In this document: positions 23,121 to 34,492 of the stretch, in pieces
How positions within the stretch are numbered: position 1 is the first letter of the stretch
How the letters are laid out: every line of letters starts with the position of its first letter
NCBI GenBank assembly: GCA_015501605.1
Contig: JADNRZ010000029.1
Location: 124,001 to 188,000 of the forward strand
Length of the DNA: 64,000 nucleotides
Origin: Panaeolus papilionaceus
Taxonomy: Eukaryota; Basidiomycota; Agaricomycetes; Agaricales
Reading direction: 5' to 3'
Notes under the pieces: model-generated
Database searches by the model: none
Seen by the model: the letters and a program-made list of their open reading frames with translations, nothing else
Told to the model about the DNA's origin: nothing
Made by a program: the position numbers and the translations under genes

Positions 23121-24515
23121 CTCGAATTCGTTTTGTTGTGGTTGTCGAAAAGGTCCATGCACCTGTGATATGGACGGCGAATGGGAAGCCTTTTGCACGC
23201 ATATTCTCAACGTTCACAGACGAACATTCGAAGATTTAGGCTCGAAGGGTTTTCTGTTGGTTTTCAAGGCCACCACTTCAGCGGTTTCACCTACACGTCG
23301 GTTTGTCCTGATGCTTTCTCTTACCTCTCACCGGTCACCCTCTAACATACCCTTTTTTCATTAGTTTCTATGCAGATAATCTCTCTATGCCTCTGGAACA
23401 GAAGTTTTTACACCGACACGCCATCCCATTTCCTCTTCGTTTGCATCATTCCTCCAGGTCGACGTCTCTCTTACGACGACCAGATCGTCCCATCACCTCT
23501 ACCCACTTTCCAGCTGCGAAGGATTCAATGATACCGCCAAGTATTGCACTCTTCCCTCCGGTAATCTTCTGATACTCTCTAAGTGCTTATTATTTCTACT
23601 CCACCGTCACAGGAGCTCCGTCCGTCATGCGTATGTATATCACCCCCCTCTCCAACCATTCTGCATTGGAGCGAGTTGTTTAGGGCGATACATTCCTTAC
23701 AGATCATGCCGCCTTATACCCTTACCTTCCCCTTAGGTATGTTTTTTCGCATTCTAGATGTTCAAGAACACCTAAACTTATTTTCATCATGCATATAGCC
23801 CATTTGACACACCCCAAACAGAGCAATTCAAGTCGAAGATCAACTATTTATACATTTGTGAGTATAATAACCCCACGATATTTAAACGGACATCTGACTG
23901 AGCTTTTAAATGTATGTGCGCAGTTCAACGCCGTTTTGAACGCCGCTTTACCTTGGGGTTCAATGTCTTATCTAAGGACGCGAGCATGCCATCACAAGTA
24001 GAATGCGCGGACGTTTTAGGAGGGTGGCTGGACCTTACCATGGTCTCAGTTGAGCACGAATCGTGTTTTCTTTAAGACGCCCATAAAAATGAACATCGCT
24101 TTCTCTCCACCCTCCCCCACCGCCTCCGTAACCTTCACCGTCCATCACCTCCTGGACCCCATTCAACCGTTGACACGCCACCCCTTTCTTCTTCAAAGAA
24201 CATTAACAAGCGAGTGCGACTTAAGAGCGCATACATCCATTCATCCAAGAAGACGCCTCAATCTCGGTTTTATAGATAATTCAAGAACGCAAAACGCGCT
24301 ATTTATACGACGCGTGTGTCTGTTCCACCTCAGTCAAGACTAATGACTCGACATATGATGCGATCAGGTGGATAGACACGCATTCGAATTCTCAGGCACA
24401 ACGCTTCCTCTCTTTTTTTAATTCCTGTGCATAATAGGAGTCGGCTTCTCCACTTCGAGGGTTGGGTCGTTAAAATGGACGGGTGGAGCTACGTGGTTCT
24501 GTGCCAGCTTTCGCT
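23121..24515. other. Intergenic, nothing recognised
   Basis: Short frames on both strands, pyrimidine-rich in places. No domain, RNA gene or clear repeat. Confidence 0.4.
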
Positions 24516-27207
24516 ATGTTACGATCCCTCTTGGTACCGTTTGCGGCAGCTGCGTTGAAGCTCGTGGTCGCACTCCCGTCGCCTCAAAGTGTTGGAAGTG
24601 ATTTGACGTTGTTGTTTCAGAATGACTTGAATTGTGAGTTCTTCATCCTTATCTCGTCTCGTGTTATAGTTTACACATTTTTATTATATCTTATGTGCCT
24701 CCCTTTGCCTCGCGTCATTCCTCTCCTTTCCTGACTTCTCATCCCTATTTTCATCGTGCTAACCTCTCTGTATAGGGACAACCGCACCCCTCCACCCCTC
24801 CTCCATCCTCATATCTGACGCCGTCACCAACGCCCAAGCCCTCTCAGCATGTCAAAAGCTTAACGAGAACCTACTCACTCCATCTGGCCAATTCTTTAAC
24901 GACGATATCACCAACTTGCTGAAATACCAAGCGTTGATCAATAACGGCGAGAATAAGCAATTCTGGATCGGCTCATCCTCGTCGTCGTCTTCTTCGGGTT
25001 CTGGGAAAAGCAAGAAGGCAAAACGAGCAGCAAAACCGACGAAGTGTAGCGCCATATCCGTTCATGGTACTCAGTCTGTATCGTGCAACACGAAATTACA
25101 AGCACTATGTGCTCAAAGCGCACCATATCGTCGCAATACCGCTACGGATCTGAGCGAGGCATTTCAGGTTCAGATTGAATCTAATGGAGTCACATTTATG
25201 GGGTACGTCCACCCCTCTATCGTTTTCTCTTCATCTTCCCTTTACATTCACCCCTCGTCATTCCTACATCACTTCGTTAATCCGTTTAATTATAAATTCT
25301 GATCCGCACCTTACAGCACCCGCGACAAGCTCTCCTTCAGATTCATCGGCATCCCGTACGCCAACCCCGTCCAGCGCTTCGCATACTCCACACCCTCCAC
25401 GAAAAGCTCGGGTTCCATCAACGCCCTCAACTATGGCTCCCCGTGCTTGCAGCTTGGAGGATCAGGGAACGAGGATTGTCTCTTCTTGAACATTTACACC
25501 CCTTTCCTCCCTGTGAGCTCGACGAAAGCGAAAGAGAAGAAGCAGTTGAAGCCTGTGATGTTTTGGATCCATGGTGGTGGCTTTACGGGTGGCGAGGGTA
25601 GTGATGCGATTTTTGATGGCGGAAATTTGGTAACAAGGAGTGATGTGGTTGTGGTTACTATTAATTATCGGTGAGTGTTTGACTACTTCATGCATCATTA
25701 AACCCACGTTTACTGATTGGGTAGTATAGCCTGGGCTCATTGGGTTTCCTCGCCTTGAACGATGGTGTAACAAACGGAAATTTTGGAATAGCAGACCAGG
25801 TACCCCTCTTCCCTCCCTTCTTTCCGCCACTCACGCTCATCTTGCCCTTCCCAGATCACTGCCCTCCAATGGGTACACTCCCATATCGCCTCATTCGGTG
25901 GAGACCCCTCACGCGTCACCATATTCGGGCAATCCGCAGGCGCAGGCTCCGTCCGTGCCCTCCTGGCGTCACCACCCTCTTTCGGTCTCTACGCAGGCGC
26001 CATCGCTCAGAGTAACCTAGGAGGCTTCGGTTATGCACACACCTACACCGAGTGGATGTCCATCTCTGACCAGTTCACCCAATTCGCCGCACCCACTATC
26101 GCCTCTGTTGGATGCGGACCTTCCAATACCACCGACGTGCTGGGGTGTTTGAGAAAGGCAGACGGGTTGGCGTTGCAGAATGCACCGTTGGCGCCGAGAT
26201 ATGTGGTACAGGATGGGAAGATCATCAAGACCCCGCATTTGATGTTGAATGGAGCGGGACCGGCTGCGCCTGCTCATGTTGTGTTTGGGTGGATGCGTGA
26301 TGATGGAGCTGATTTTATTGGCTCGTTCCCAACGCCCGGAGAGACGGTAACGACGGCTTTGGAGGGCGCTGGGTGAGTTTTCTGTTCATGCTCTCTGTGG
26401 TTCAGTATTCTGATTTATGGCTATACTCGTAGGTTGGACGGTCAGACGGCTCAAAAGGCTGTTGGATCCAGTCTCTTCCCTATGCCAAAGAGTGTAAACA
26501 CAACTGCAAACGTGTTCAACTTGACAAGTAGAATCGGTACTGATGGACAGTTCTTGTACGTCGACTCACGAACACCTTTATTACTCGACGGTTTTCTAAC
26601 TTTTCATGGAATCCATCTTTCAGGTGTATCGACCAAGCAACTCTCGTCGCCGCTTCCACCAACAAAATCTTCCCCTCCATTTGGTCTTACCAATTTGACA
26701 AATCCTACGCCGGCTTCCAACCTATCCCAGGAACATGTGTTCCTCCCGCCACGGCAGAGTTCCCCAATGGTGATCCCTCGTTACCGTACTACAGGTAAAC
26801 TCTTCGCCCTACGTCTTCATCCTCTATCACTCAGAAACCAAACCTTATTTAAAAGGTGTCACTCCGGGGAGCTATACTACAACTTCGGCACTCTCGGACA
26901 AGATTCTCAGCCCTTCAGAGATGCCAACGATCTCCTCATCTCTCAAGTGGCCGTTGACGCCTGGGGTGCCTTCGCCCGCACATTTAACCCGAACCCAACA
27001 TCGTCTTACCTCTCTGCGCGCGGTTACAGCACCACAGCCAAGGTCTTGGAGACGCAAGGGAAATGGAACGAAGTTTTGGGAGGCGGTACGCAGAAGGGGG
27101 CGAAGCCGTTGAGGATTATGGATGTTCCGTTCTCGAATGTTGGGTGGAGAGAGGTTGATCAGTGTTCTTTATTGGGATTCCCGACGAGTATGTTTTTGAA
27201 GGGATGA
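24516..27207 (+). CDS. Secreted type-B carboxylesterase/lipase, copy 1
   Basis: Eight exons (24516-24633, 24776-25202, 25317-25670, 25730-25799, 25855-26372, 26433-26555, 26624-26794, 26856-27207) give 2133 nt, 710 residues. A signal peptide (MLRSLLVPFAAAAL) is followed by a cysteine-bearing N-terminal domain of about 150 residues with a Ser-rich, Lys/Arg loop (SSSSSSSSGSGKSKK). Then comes the alpha/beta-hydrolase: oxyanion loop HGGGF, nucleophile GQSAGAGS, acid in RDDGADF (Asp where Glu is usual) and His in CHSGE. It likely hydrolyses ester lipids outside the cell; carotenoid-ester-lipase-like enzymes are the nearest basidiomycete relatives I know. It is paralogous to the gene at 28.9-31.5 kb, tail to tail, with the same intron positions. 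Confidence 0.9.
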
Positions 27208-27614
27208 TATGCCTGCTGAGCATGTGGTGATCATTGTTTTGAAGGCAATGCGACCGATGGTGTGGTTCTAAGATAAGATAGTTTATGCATCAGACTTTTT
27301 TTGTCCTTTTTGGTATATTCTCAAACTTGAATTTTAGACGAATGTCAATGATGCCTTGTTAGCATCAGTAAACCCAGACATTGACGTTTGTGCTTTCCTA
27401 TAATGGCTCGTCTCTAATGGACGACCCTTTGATGAAAAAAAAAAGTAAGTCAAAAAGTGTGTGTTGCAAGGGCCCATATGCGGACGCGGCATTTTCACCT
27501 CCCTTTTATCGCTCTCAATTGGCGCCCGCTTTGCATGATGTGTAAATTTCCTAAAATATATGAGCGCAGCAGCAGCTCCCCATGCTCAGAGAGACAATGC
27601 AACGAAAGTAACTC
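27208..27614. other. 3' region of the esterase and upstream region of the zinc-finger gene
   Basis: No gene. AT-rich sequence with an A-run at 27434-27443. Confidence 0.4.
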
Positions 27615-27622
27615 TATAAATA
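27615..27622 (+). promoter_or_regulatory. TATA box of the zinc-finger gene
   Basis: TATAAATA inside CTCTATAAATA, about 96 bp before the ATG at 27718. The paralogue at 43 kb has the same core (43666-43673, minus strand). Confidence 0.6.
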
Positions 27623-27717
27623 GAGTCTTCGAAAATGCCCCGAAATTATCTCATTCTCCCTCACTTTTTCATTTCCAGGTCGTATCAAGATTCCCATACC
27701 ATTACTCCAAGAAAGCA

Positions 27718-28152
27718 ATGTCTAGCGGTAACGATAACAGCTTGCCTCCCCTCGGCCATTTGGTTTCTCAAATGCCAAGAAACGTAGCAGAGCAGTCGAA
27801 CGTTCTATCAAAATACCTTCAGCCGGTTCGCCCGGCCACTGTGAGCAGCGTTTTCGGGAGCATGCCTCAGCAAGCGCAGCCCCCTGTCCCAAAGGACACT
27901 CGGGTTGCCAAAGAGTCGAGAAGCCTTCTCATTAGATGCCACTATGGCAAGTGCGGTCATGAGTTCGGCAACACAATTCGCCATGAACAGTTCATTGAAC
28001 ATATGATAATTTACCACATGCCCCAACAGTCTGGCACGCAGGCTACCCAAATGATATGCAAATGGAAGGGGTGTGGCCAACAAGTTTCGAGTAGCTATGA
28101 AGAAACCGTGGCCCATTGCGAGAAATTCCATATCCTTCCACAACTCAAGTGA
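27718..28152 (+). CDS. Small C2H2-like zinc-finger protein, copy 1
   Basis: A single exon of 144 residues. The N-terminus NSLPPLGHLVSQMPR is shared with copy 2 (KLPPIGDLVAQLPR). Two finger-like units follow: Cys74, Cys79, His95, His100 and Cys114, Cys119, His133, His138, both with C-x4-C and H-x4-H spacing, and a WKGCG signature in the second. No other domain is seen. It may bind nucleic acid or a protein partner; the target is unknown. It lies between the two tail-to-tail esterase genes. Confidence 0.75.
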   Translation: MSSGNDNSLPPLGHLVSQMPRNVAEQSNVLSKYLQPVRPATVSSVFGSMPQQAQPPVPKDTRVAKESRSLLIRCHYGKCGHEFGNTIRHEQFIEHMIIYHMPQQSGTQATQMICKWKGCGQQVSSSYEETVAHCEKFHILPQLK

Positions 28153-28903
28153 AGGAGATGGAGGTTTACACGACTAAATCTTGTAGTCTGCAGGCTTGCT
28201 GAACCAATCTCTATTAGAAATCTCCTCGCCTTCTCGTGTCCTTACGCATACAAGTCATGTTACAATTTCTCCATATTTTAAAACACGCTCTTCTGCAATG
28301 TTGCATTAGGTTTCCCCAAAAATATACGACGACGTTTGTTATGAAACTGTGTGATAATACGAGGATTTTCGTTTCAACAGTTACTGATTAATTAATCATT
28401 ATCACAATCTGACTGCTAAAATCATGCGCAACTACAGTGCGGGTATTTAAACGCTCTATCAGAACTACTGACTACAGTTCTCATCAACCCCCATCAGAGT
28501 AGGCCACAGACCTGATTCCCCCTGTCAATTTGGCCTGTTGCTCTTGAATCAAAGCTAGTCTTCTTAGTCTGAACTGTTCTACAGTGAGGAAGGTCAGGGT
28601 CATGGTGGTCCGAGTTTTACCTCACATGGAGCCAAATACAAAAAACAAACGCTCCATAGACTTGTATCCTCATCTACTGCGGACTATTACCATGCACAAA
28701 TATATACGCGATTACGGGCTCTTTCGACCACGGGGTTATATTTCATGTTTTATATAGGTTCGATCAACAATTTTATTCATTCGTACAGCCCTGCTTGAAC
28801 ATTTATTACTGCGGATGGAGTTGAAAAGGGGGGAAAAAATAATCGAATTTCAACGAAATTATAGCTACCGAGAAGCCCAGCCGACATCCTCCTCATGATG
28901 TGT
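28153..28903. other. Intergenic, nothing recognised
   Basis: 3' regions of the convergent zinc-finger and esterase genes. AT-rich; no gene or repeat found. Confidence 0.4.
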
Positions 28904-31529
28904 CTACCCATTCAAAAAAGTACCGCCCCTCAAAGGCAATTCCAACACACTACACTGCTGTGCTTCTCTCCATGCAACACTCGAAAAGGGTACATTCATG
29001 ATCCTCAGCGGCCTCGCGCCTTTCCCCGTTTCTAATCCCAATCCCGAATCTCCAACCACCGGTTCCCATTGTCCCTGATCCTCCAGCACCTTCAATGTGG
29101 CGGTATACCCTCTCGCAGCGAGGTAATTAGGTGTTGGGTTAGGGTTATACGACCTAGCAAACGCGCCCCAGGCATCAACGGCGACTTGCGACATCAACAA
29201 ATCGCCTGCGTCGCGGAAGGGTTTGGAATCTTGACCAAGGGTACCGAAGACGTAGTATATTTCCCCTGAATGGCATCTGGGGACAAGTCATATCGTTAGT
29301 TTTATGTCACTAAGTGAAGGTATGGTGTCTTATACCTGAAATAAGGCAAAGATGTATCGCCATCTGGGAACTGCTGCGTCTTTGGGGGCGTACATGTACC
29401 AGCAATAGCTTCATAAAACGCATAGGTCCTGTCGAATTGATATGCCCAGACGGAAGGGAAAATATTGTTAGTAGTGGCCTCGATGAGCGTTGCTTGGTCG
29501 AGGCATCTGTAATGCGGTCGTCAGCATACTAGGTAGACAATGAACGCAGTGAAACCATGAAAGACATACGCAAACTCGCCATCGGTGCCCAACCTGCTCG
29601 TCACATTGAAGACGTCGCGTGTCGCATTAACCCCCTGTGGCAAAGGAAACAGGCCGGAATCGACAGCCTTCGTCACAACCTCTCTGTCCCACCTATGAAG
29701 GAATACCGAATCAGGTTCATATTTTATTGACGCAGAGGAGCAACACTTACCCAGCACCGACCATAGCATCAACAACACCCTCCCCCTGCTTTACGAACGA
29801 CCCAACAATATCAGCCCCATCATCTCTCATCCACCCAAGCATCACATGCGCAGGAGCCGTTCTTGCGGTTCCATCCAACACCAGATGCGGAGTGCTCACC
29901 ATCGTCCCATCCTGTACGATGTATCTCGGCGCGTTAGGTGCGTTCTGCAATGTCATCCCATCCACACCTCTCAAACAATCCAACACAGCTGTCGAAGTAC
30001 CATTGGTAGGACACCCAACGACTCCGAGCATCGGTTTTGCAAATTGCGAATACTCGTCCTCTATGCTCATCCACTCGCTATAGGTATGCCCATACCCGTA
30101 CCCTCCTAGATTACTCTGTGCAATTGCGCCCTTGAACAGACCAAAGGCAGGTGGTGAGGCAAGGAGAGCGCGGATGGACGCTGCACCTGCTGATTGACCA
30201 TACACGGTGACGCGTGTGGGGTCACCGCCGAATGAGGCTATGTGAGTTTGGACCCATTTGAGGGCGGTGATCTTTAGTCCGATGTGGTGGGGCAAAAATG
30301 ATAAAGCGAGGCGCAGGTGGGAGTTCAAAAAAATAGGAAGAAAACCGAAAATCATTAGCGCCATCTCGCGTTCCACATCTGGGGAAGCCTACCTGATCTC
30401 CAATCCCATAGTTTCCATTGGTTACCCCGTCATTCAGCGCCAAAAAGCCCATTGTACCCAACCTAAACGAACGAGGTATCAGGAGCCAGTCCACCATCAT
30501 GCAAGAAAGGTGGAAGGAAAGAACTCGCCGATAATTAATCGTTACGACTACAACATCACTTCTACTCGCCATATTACCGCCATCAAAAATCGCGTCGCTC
30601 CCTTCGCCATTTGTCAAACTTCCTCCGTGAATCCAGAACATGACTGGTTTCAGTTTTCCTTCCCTCGCCGCACTTTGTGAGCTGACAGGGAGAAAAGGCG
30701 TGTAGATGTTGAGAAATAAGCAATCTTCACTTCCAGTGCCGCCGAGTTGGATGCATGGTGAGCCGTAATTGAGAGCGTTGAGTATACCGGAACTGCTGTA
30801 AGGCTTGGAGTACTCGAATCGTTGAACAGGGTCTGCGTATGGGATGCCTATGAACCTGAACGAGAGCTTGTCGCGGGTTCTGCGTCGCGGAAGATGGGAA
30901 ATTATGAGCCAAACACCTTAGAAAAATGACTGAGAGGGAAAGACGAACCCAATGAAGGACAGCTTCTGCGACTTAACCTGCGACGTAACCTGTACTTGAA
31001 ATCGTGGGCTCAAGTCCGTAGCGTTGTTCCTCCTATACGGCGCACTCTGTCCACAAAGCGTCTCCAGCTTCAATGCATCGCAGGGAACACCTTGAACACC
31101 TCCTTCAGCTGATATTACATTGCATTTACCCCCTTCTGAGTGAGGGTTGGATGGTGCAACCCAATATTGTTTCGCCAGTTCTGCCGAATCGATGACAGCC
31201 TGATACCGTAGTAGGCTTGACATATCGTCTTTGAAAAATTGACCGTTGTCAGCGAGTAGCTCCTCATTAAGCAATGCGCATGCCTGAGCCCCTTGGCTAT
31301 TCGCGCGTGGAGCAGAGATGAGAATAGAGCCTTGATGTAGTGATGCCGTCGTCCCTATACGCAAGGAAGTCAGATCACTGCGAGCGATTGACGCGAAAAA
31401 GGGTGCAAGAACGAACTTACAGTTCAGATCATTTTGAAACAGCAGTGTCAAATCGCCTCCGATGCTCTCGGGAGACGGTATTCCTGCAGCCAACGACGCA
31501 AATGAGAGAAACGAGAGGATAAAAAGCAT
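28904..31529 (-). CDS. Secreted type-B carboxylesterase/lipase, copy 2
   Basis: Eight exons in minus order (31529-31421, 31354-30949, 30879-30529, 30462-30393, 30271-29751, 29692-29570, 29506-29336, 29276-28904) give 2124 nt, 707 residues. Signal peptide MLFILSFLSFASLAAG, then the same N-terminal domain as copy 1 but without the Ser-rich loop. The oxyanion loop reads HGGSL rather than HGGGF. The nucleophile is GQSAGAAS, the acid is in RDDGADI, and His is in CHSGE. The third intron needs a GC-AG junction (GCGAGT donor at 30528) to keep frame and match copy 1. The second intron of the catalytic part (30272-30392) is long at 121 nt. All frames are open, so it looks functional; the loop change may alter substrate range. 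Confidence 0.88.
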
Positions 31530-32181
31530 TGACGCATGTCCAATGGTTCCTTCTCCATGTTGCGCCTATTTATCAGAACGTCGCAACGTCACCCTCCAGT
31601 CAGATTCGGACCATACAAAGAAAGAAGAATGAAAAAATAAATGAAAACTGAAAACCTTGAGAATAGGAACCATAGGTGGGATCCACCTGACCTGCGGTAC
31701 CATGCCCCAAAGCGATAAATATACGCGTCAGGTTATAAAAAGACACTATGAAGTGAAGGATATAAATGGAGGCGCCATTCAGCGTCCTGTAGTAGGCTAT
31801 AGAATGAAATCTGGTGACCACTTTCTCAGGTAAAAACATCGCTAAATGTCGCTTCTAGCGAGGTATGGCGCCTTCTAAATGTCATAGTAGAGCTTTTGTT
31901 GCGGTTACCAGTCTTCTGTTTATCATTGAGCATTGACGGACATATAAGCGAGAGATTTATGCAGAAACAACACTCACATGCTCATTGTGAAGCCCTTCCA
32001 TACGTCGCGGATGAGTCTTTGTGTTAAACCGTCATTCCACAGAAGAGTGGTACCAAAATCAGTCGTACTCCTGACGGTTAAGTCATGGACAGCGACGACC
32101 AGTGTATGAATACTCTGAGAAATACATTTCCTGCTAGTTCAAGGAGCACGAAGTGGTTACAAAAGAAGATGAACATTATGG
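31530..32181. other. Intergenic, nothing recognised
   Basis: Upstream region of esterase copy 2. A TATA-like GATAAATA lies about 40 bp upstream of its start. No further gene is seen. Confidence 0.4.
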
Positions 32182-32189
32182 TTCCAGTG

Positions 32190-33018
32190 TAGTGTTTCTA
32201 CCAAGTCGAGTTGAACTCGTTTCAACCGAGTTAGCTGAATCGAGTTGGCCAACTCGACTCGACTCAGGTACCCGAGTTGCAACTCGGAGTTGTACCGAGT
32301 TATGCACTCTCTAGTTTCACGTGATGGATTTGTGGAACGCACCTGGCCTAAGAACGCGTCCATATCGGTGTTGAAAAAGCATTGACTGTCCTGGTTCTGC
32401 TTCACTTTGAGGGTTCGCCTAGAAAAAATGTGATCTAAATTCTCTAGAATATTATTAGCTATCATTTTCACAACCAATAGCGCCAACGAAGCATAGTTGC
32501 ACGCAGAACAAATGTGCATCAAATGTGCATAGTCGATAAACTATGAGAGAGGTATATAGGGAGAGGGACCTGGATGTCACATGCGTTGTTAAGTTGATGC
32601 ATCTTATTCTTTTCTTAATTTTATGTTTCAATAAATAAGTTCCTTCGCTCAATGCGTGTGCGAGGCAGATCCGACCTCAATTTGAACACCCACAGCATAA
32701 GGTATTCTTGGTTTTCTCTGCAGTAGGTGTCGCTCTAGTTGCTTCATACCCACCAACCTGTGTGCTTTCCGTACTTTCAAAGAATTCTAGATTAGATTTG
32801 CTACAGATATCTACCCACTTATTAAGCAAACTTGGTCTGGAGCGATGATGGCCCATCATGCATCAATATTTCTAGCGATTTCATTGGCTACTCGCTAGTT
32901 CCACGATATTTTCCTCCAACTCGGTTCAACTCCGAGTTGAAACTCGATTTAACTCGTCAATCAAGTTGTACCGAGTTTTCCAACTCGACTCGACTCAACC
33001 AACTCGGTAGAAACACTA
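32190..33018. mobile_element. hAT-type non-autonomous element (MITE), 829 bp
   Basis: An exact 8-bp duplication, TTCCAGTG, flanks it (32182-32189 and 33019-33026). The inverted ends begin TAGTGTTTCTACC, which fits the TAGNG start of hAT elements. Subterminal blocks on both sides (about 32200-32300 and 32920-33010) are packed with CGAGT/ACTCG repeats. There is no transposase frame. Confidence 0.9.
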
Positions 33019-33180
33019 TTCCAGTGGTGGTGAAGGTCAGGGTCAAGTTCAGTTCGTATTTGAAAATGAGCAGACTTGATGGCTGTGTGGAATAGATTCC
33101 CACGAAATTGATAACAATGACTCTGAGGTCGTTGTCCGAGTTGAATGATGACACGGAAAAAATGCAAAGACAATGAATTA
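33019..33180. other. Spacer between two MITEs
   Basis: No gene. The hAT and foldback elements lie about 160 bp apart. Confidence 0.4.
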
Positions 33181-33398
33181 CAGCTAGTTAGGTATCGATA
33201 GACCCAGTTTGCGAAAAATACACCTTTGGATTTTTATTTAGTTTTGGAGCAAAACAAACAGGATTCCGTACCCCCGTCAACTGTTAGACTGTCCTGAACC
33301 ATGCCAGACAGGAGCCGTTGTTTGTTTAGCTCCAAAACTAAACAAAAATCATAAGATGTATTTTTGCGAAACTGGGTCTATCGATACCTAACTAGCTG
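33181..33398. mobile_element. Foldback MITE with TA duplication (Tc1/mariner-like), 218 bp
   Basis: The two halves are near-perfect inverted repeats of about 85 bp. Each starts CAGCTAGTTAGGTATCGATA and runs through a TTTAGTTTTGGAGC block, with a short unique centre. TA dinucleotides flank both ends (33179-33180 and 33399-33400), typical of Tc1/mariner insertion. There is no coding capacity. As RNA it would form a long hairpin. Confidence 0.85.
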
Positions 33399-33676
33399 TA
33401 TGAGGCTATATTTACTAGATCTTATTTGGGTATATGTGATGAAATGATGGAGAAAAAAATAGGGAAAAAAAGGAAGCAGAACGGTCGACTACTCCAAAGG
33501 AAACAGGTAACTCTTAAAAGGCATAACTAAAACGTTGAGCTAGTGCGGGAGGTAAAAAAGACCACAACTACGCATAAATAAAATATTGAGAAGAATATTA
33601 AACATAAAAAACAACCAGGGTGAGTTCAAGGCCCCCTGCCCAAGTTGCGCTTGTCCACTTCGAATCCTGTTCTGAT
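33399..33676. other. Intergenic, nothing recognised
   Basis: 3' flank of the proline/glutamine-rich gene; A-rich on the plus strand. Confidence 0.35.
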
Positions 33677-34492
33677 TCACTGAAACGGTCCAAACCTGGC
33701 ATTGCGCAAGTCAGCCGAATGGAAGTTCGCGTTGATGCCAGTACCGTTGATGACGCCAGATAGGTTAGCAGTCGAAATTGGCATTCCGCTGCCAGGGGGG
33801 AGACGTCGGCCGAGCAACATATCAACGCCGTTGAATCCGTGAGGGATGGGCACCTGTCTAAGTTGTGCCCTAACCATCTCTTGCTGCTCTCGGTTTAGGT
33901 CATGGAAAGGAATGGCATGTTGTTGTTGTTGTTGTTGTGGTGGTGGTGGTGGTGGTGGTGGTGGTGGTGGTCCTTGATGGCGTCCATAGCCCCTCTCTTG
34001 CTCATGGGCTCGTAGTTGCCTACGCGCCGCACGGTGACGAGCTGAAGTGATGTCCGATGACATTGAAGTCATGCTTCCACGTGGTGAGCGGGACGGCTCT
34101 GCAACTGTGGAACGAGAATCCGAAGAGTGTGCTGCGCGCTCAGCCGCCAGGAAGTGGCGAAGGTTAGACCAGTGTGCATGCGACGGATACCCTTGAGATG
34201 CATGGCGTTGTCGAACATAACCTGCCTGGCTAGGAGGATGTTGAGCAAAGGAAACACGGCGAACACGGGATTGCTGCTGTGTAGAGGCTTGTTGGTGAGG
34301 GTTATGATGATGATGGGGGACCTGGACGTAGCCCGGATAGTACTGCTGCTGAGCTCTTTGCTGACTATTAGCTTCGTGTTGCTGGGAAGTTCCAGTTTGG
34401 CTGGACGAGAATGGAACGGTGTTTTGTTGATTGTGGTCGCGGCGTTCATCATTTTTGGTGTTGGTAGATTTGCCTCGTTTAAAGAAAGACAT
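33677..34492 (-). CDS. Pro/Gln-rich low-complexity protein
   Basis: A single exon of 271 residues starting MSFFKRGKST; an in-frame upstream ATG at 34630 is less likely. The N-terminal two thirds are disordered, rich in Gln, His, Ser and Arg, with repeated RS dipeptides. A run of 11 Pro followed by 6 Gln (coded by a CCA/CAA microsatellite near 33920-33972) comes before a more ordered C-terminus. No domain is recognised. The repeat tract is likely to vary in length between strains. Function unknown; a scaffold or RNA-associated role would be speculation. Confidence 0.65.
   Translation of the reverse strand: MSFFKRGKSTNTKNDERRDHNQQNTVPFSSSQTGTSQQHEANSQQRAQQQYYPGYVQVPHHHHNPHQQASTQQQSRVRRVSFAQHPPSQAGYVRQRHASQGYPSHAHWSNLRHFLAAERAAHSSDSRSTVAEPSRSPRGSMTSMSSDITSARHRAARRQLRAHEQERGYGRHQGPPPPPPPPPPPQQQQQQHAIPFHDLNREQQEMVRAQLRQVPIPHGFNGVDMLLGRRLPPGSGMPISTANLSGVINGTGINANFHSADLRNARFGPFQ
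33919..33972. repeat. GTT/GGT microsatellite
   Basis: (TGT)n followed by (GGT)n on the plus strand, coding poly-Gln and poly-Pro in the gene above. Confidence 0.9.
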
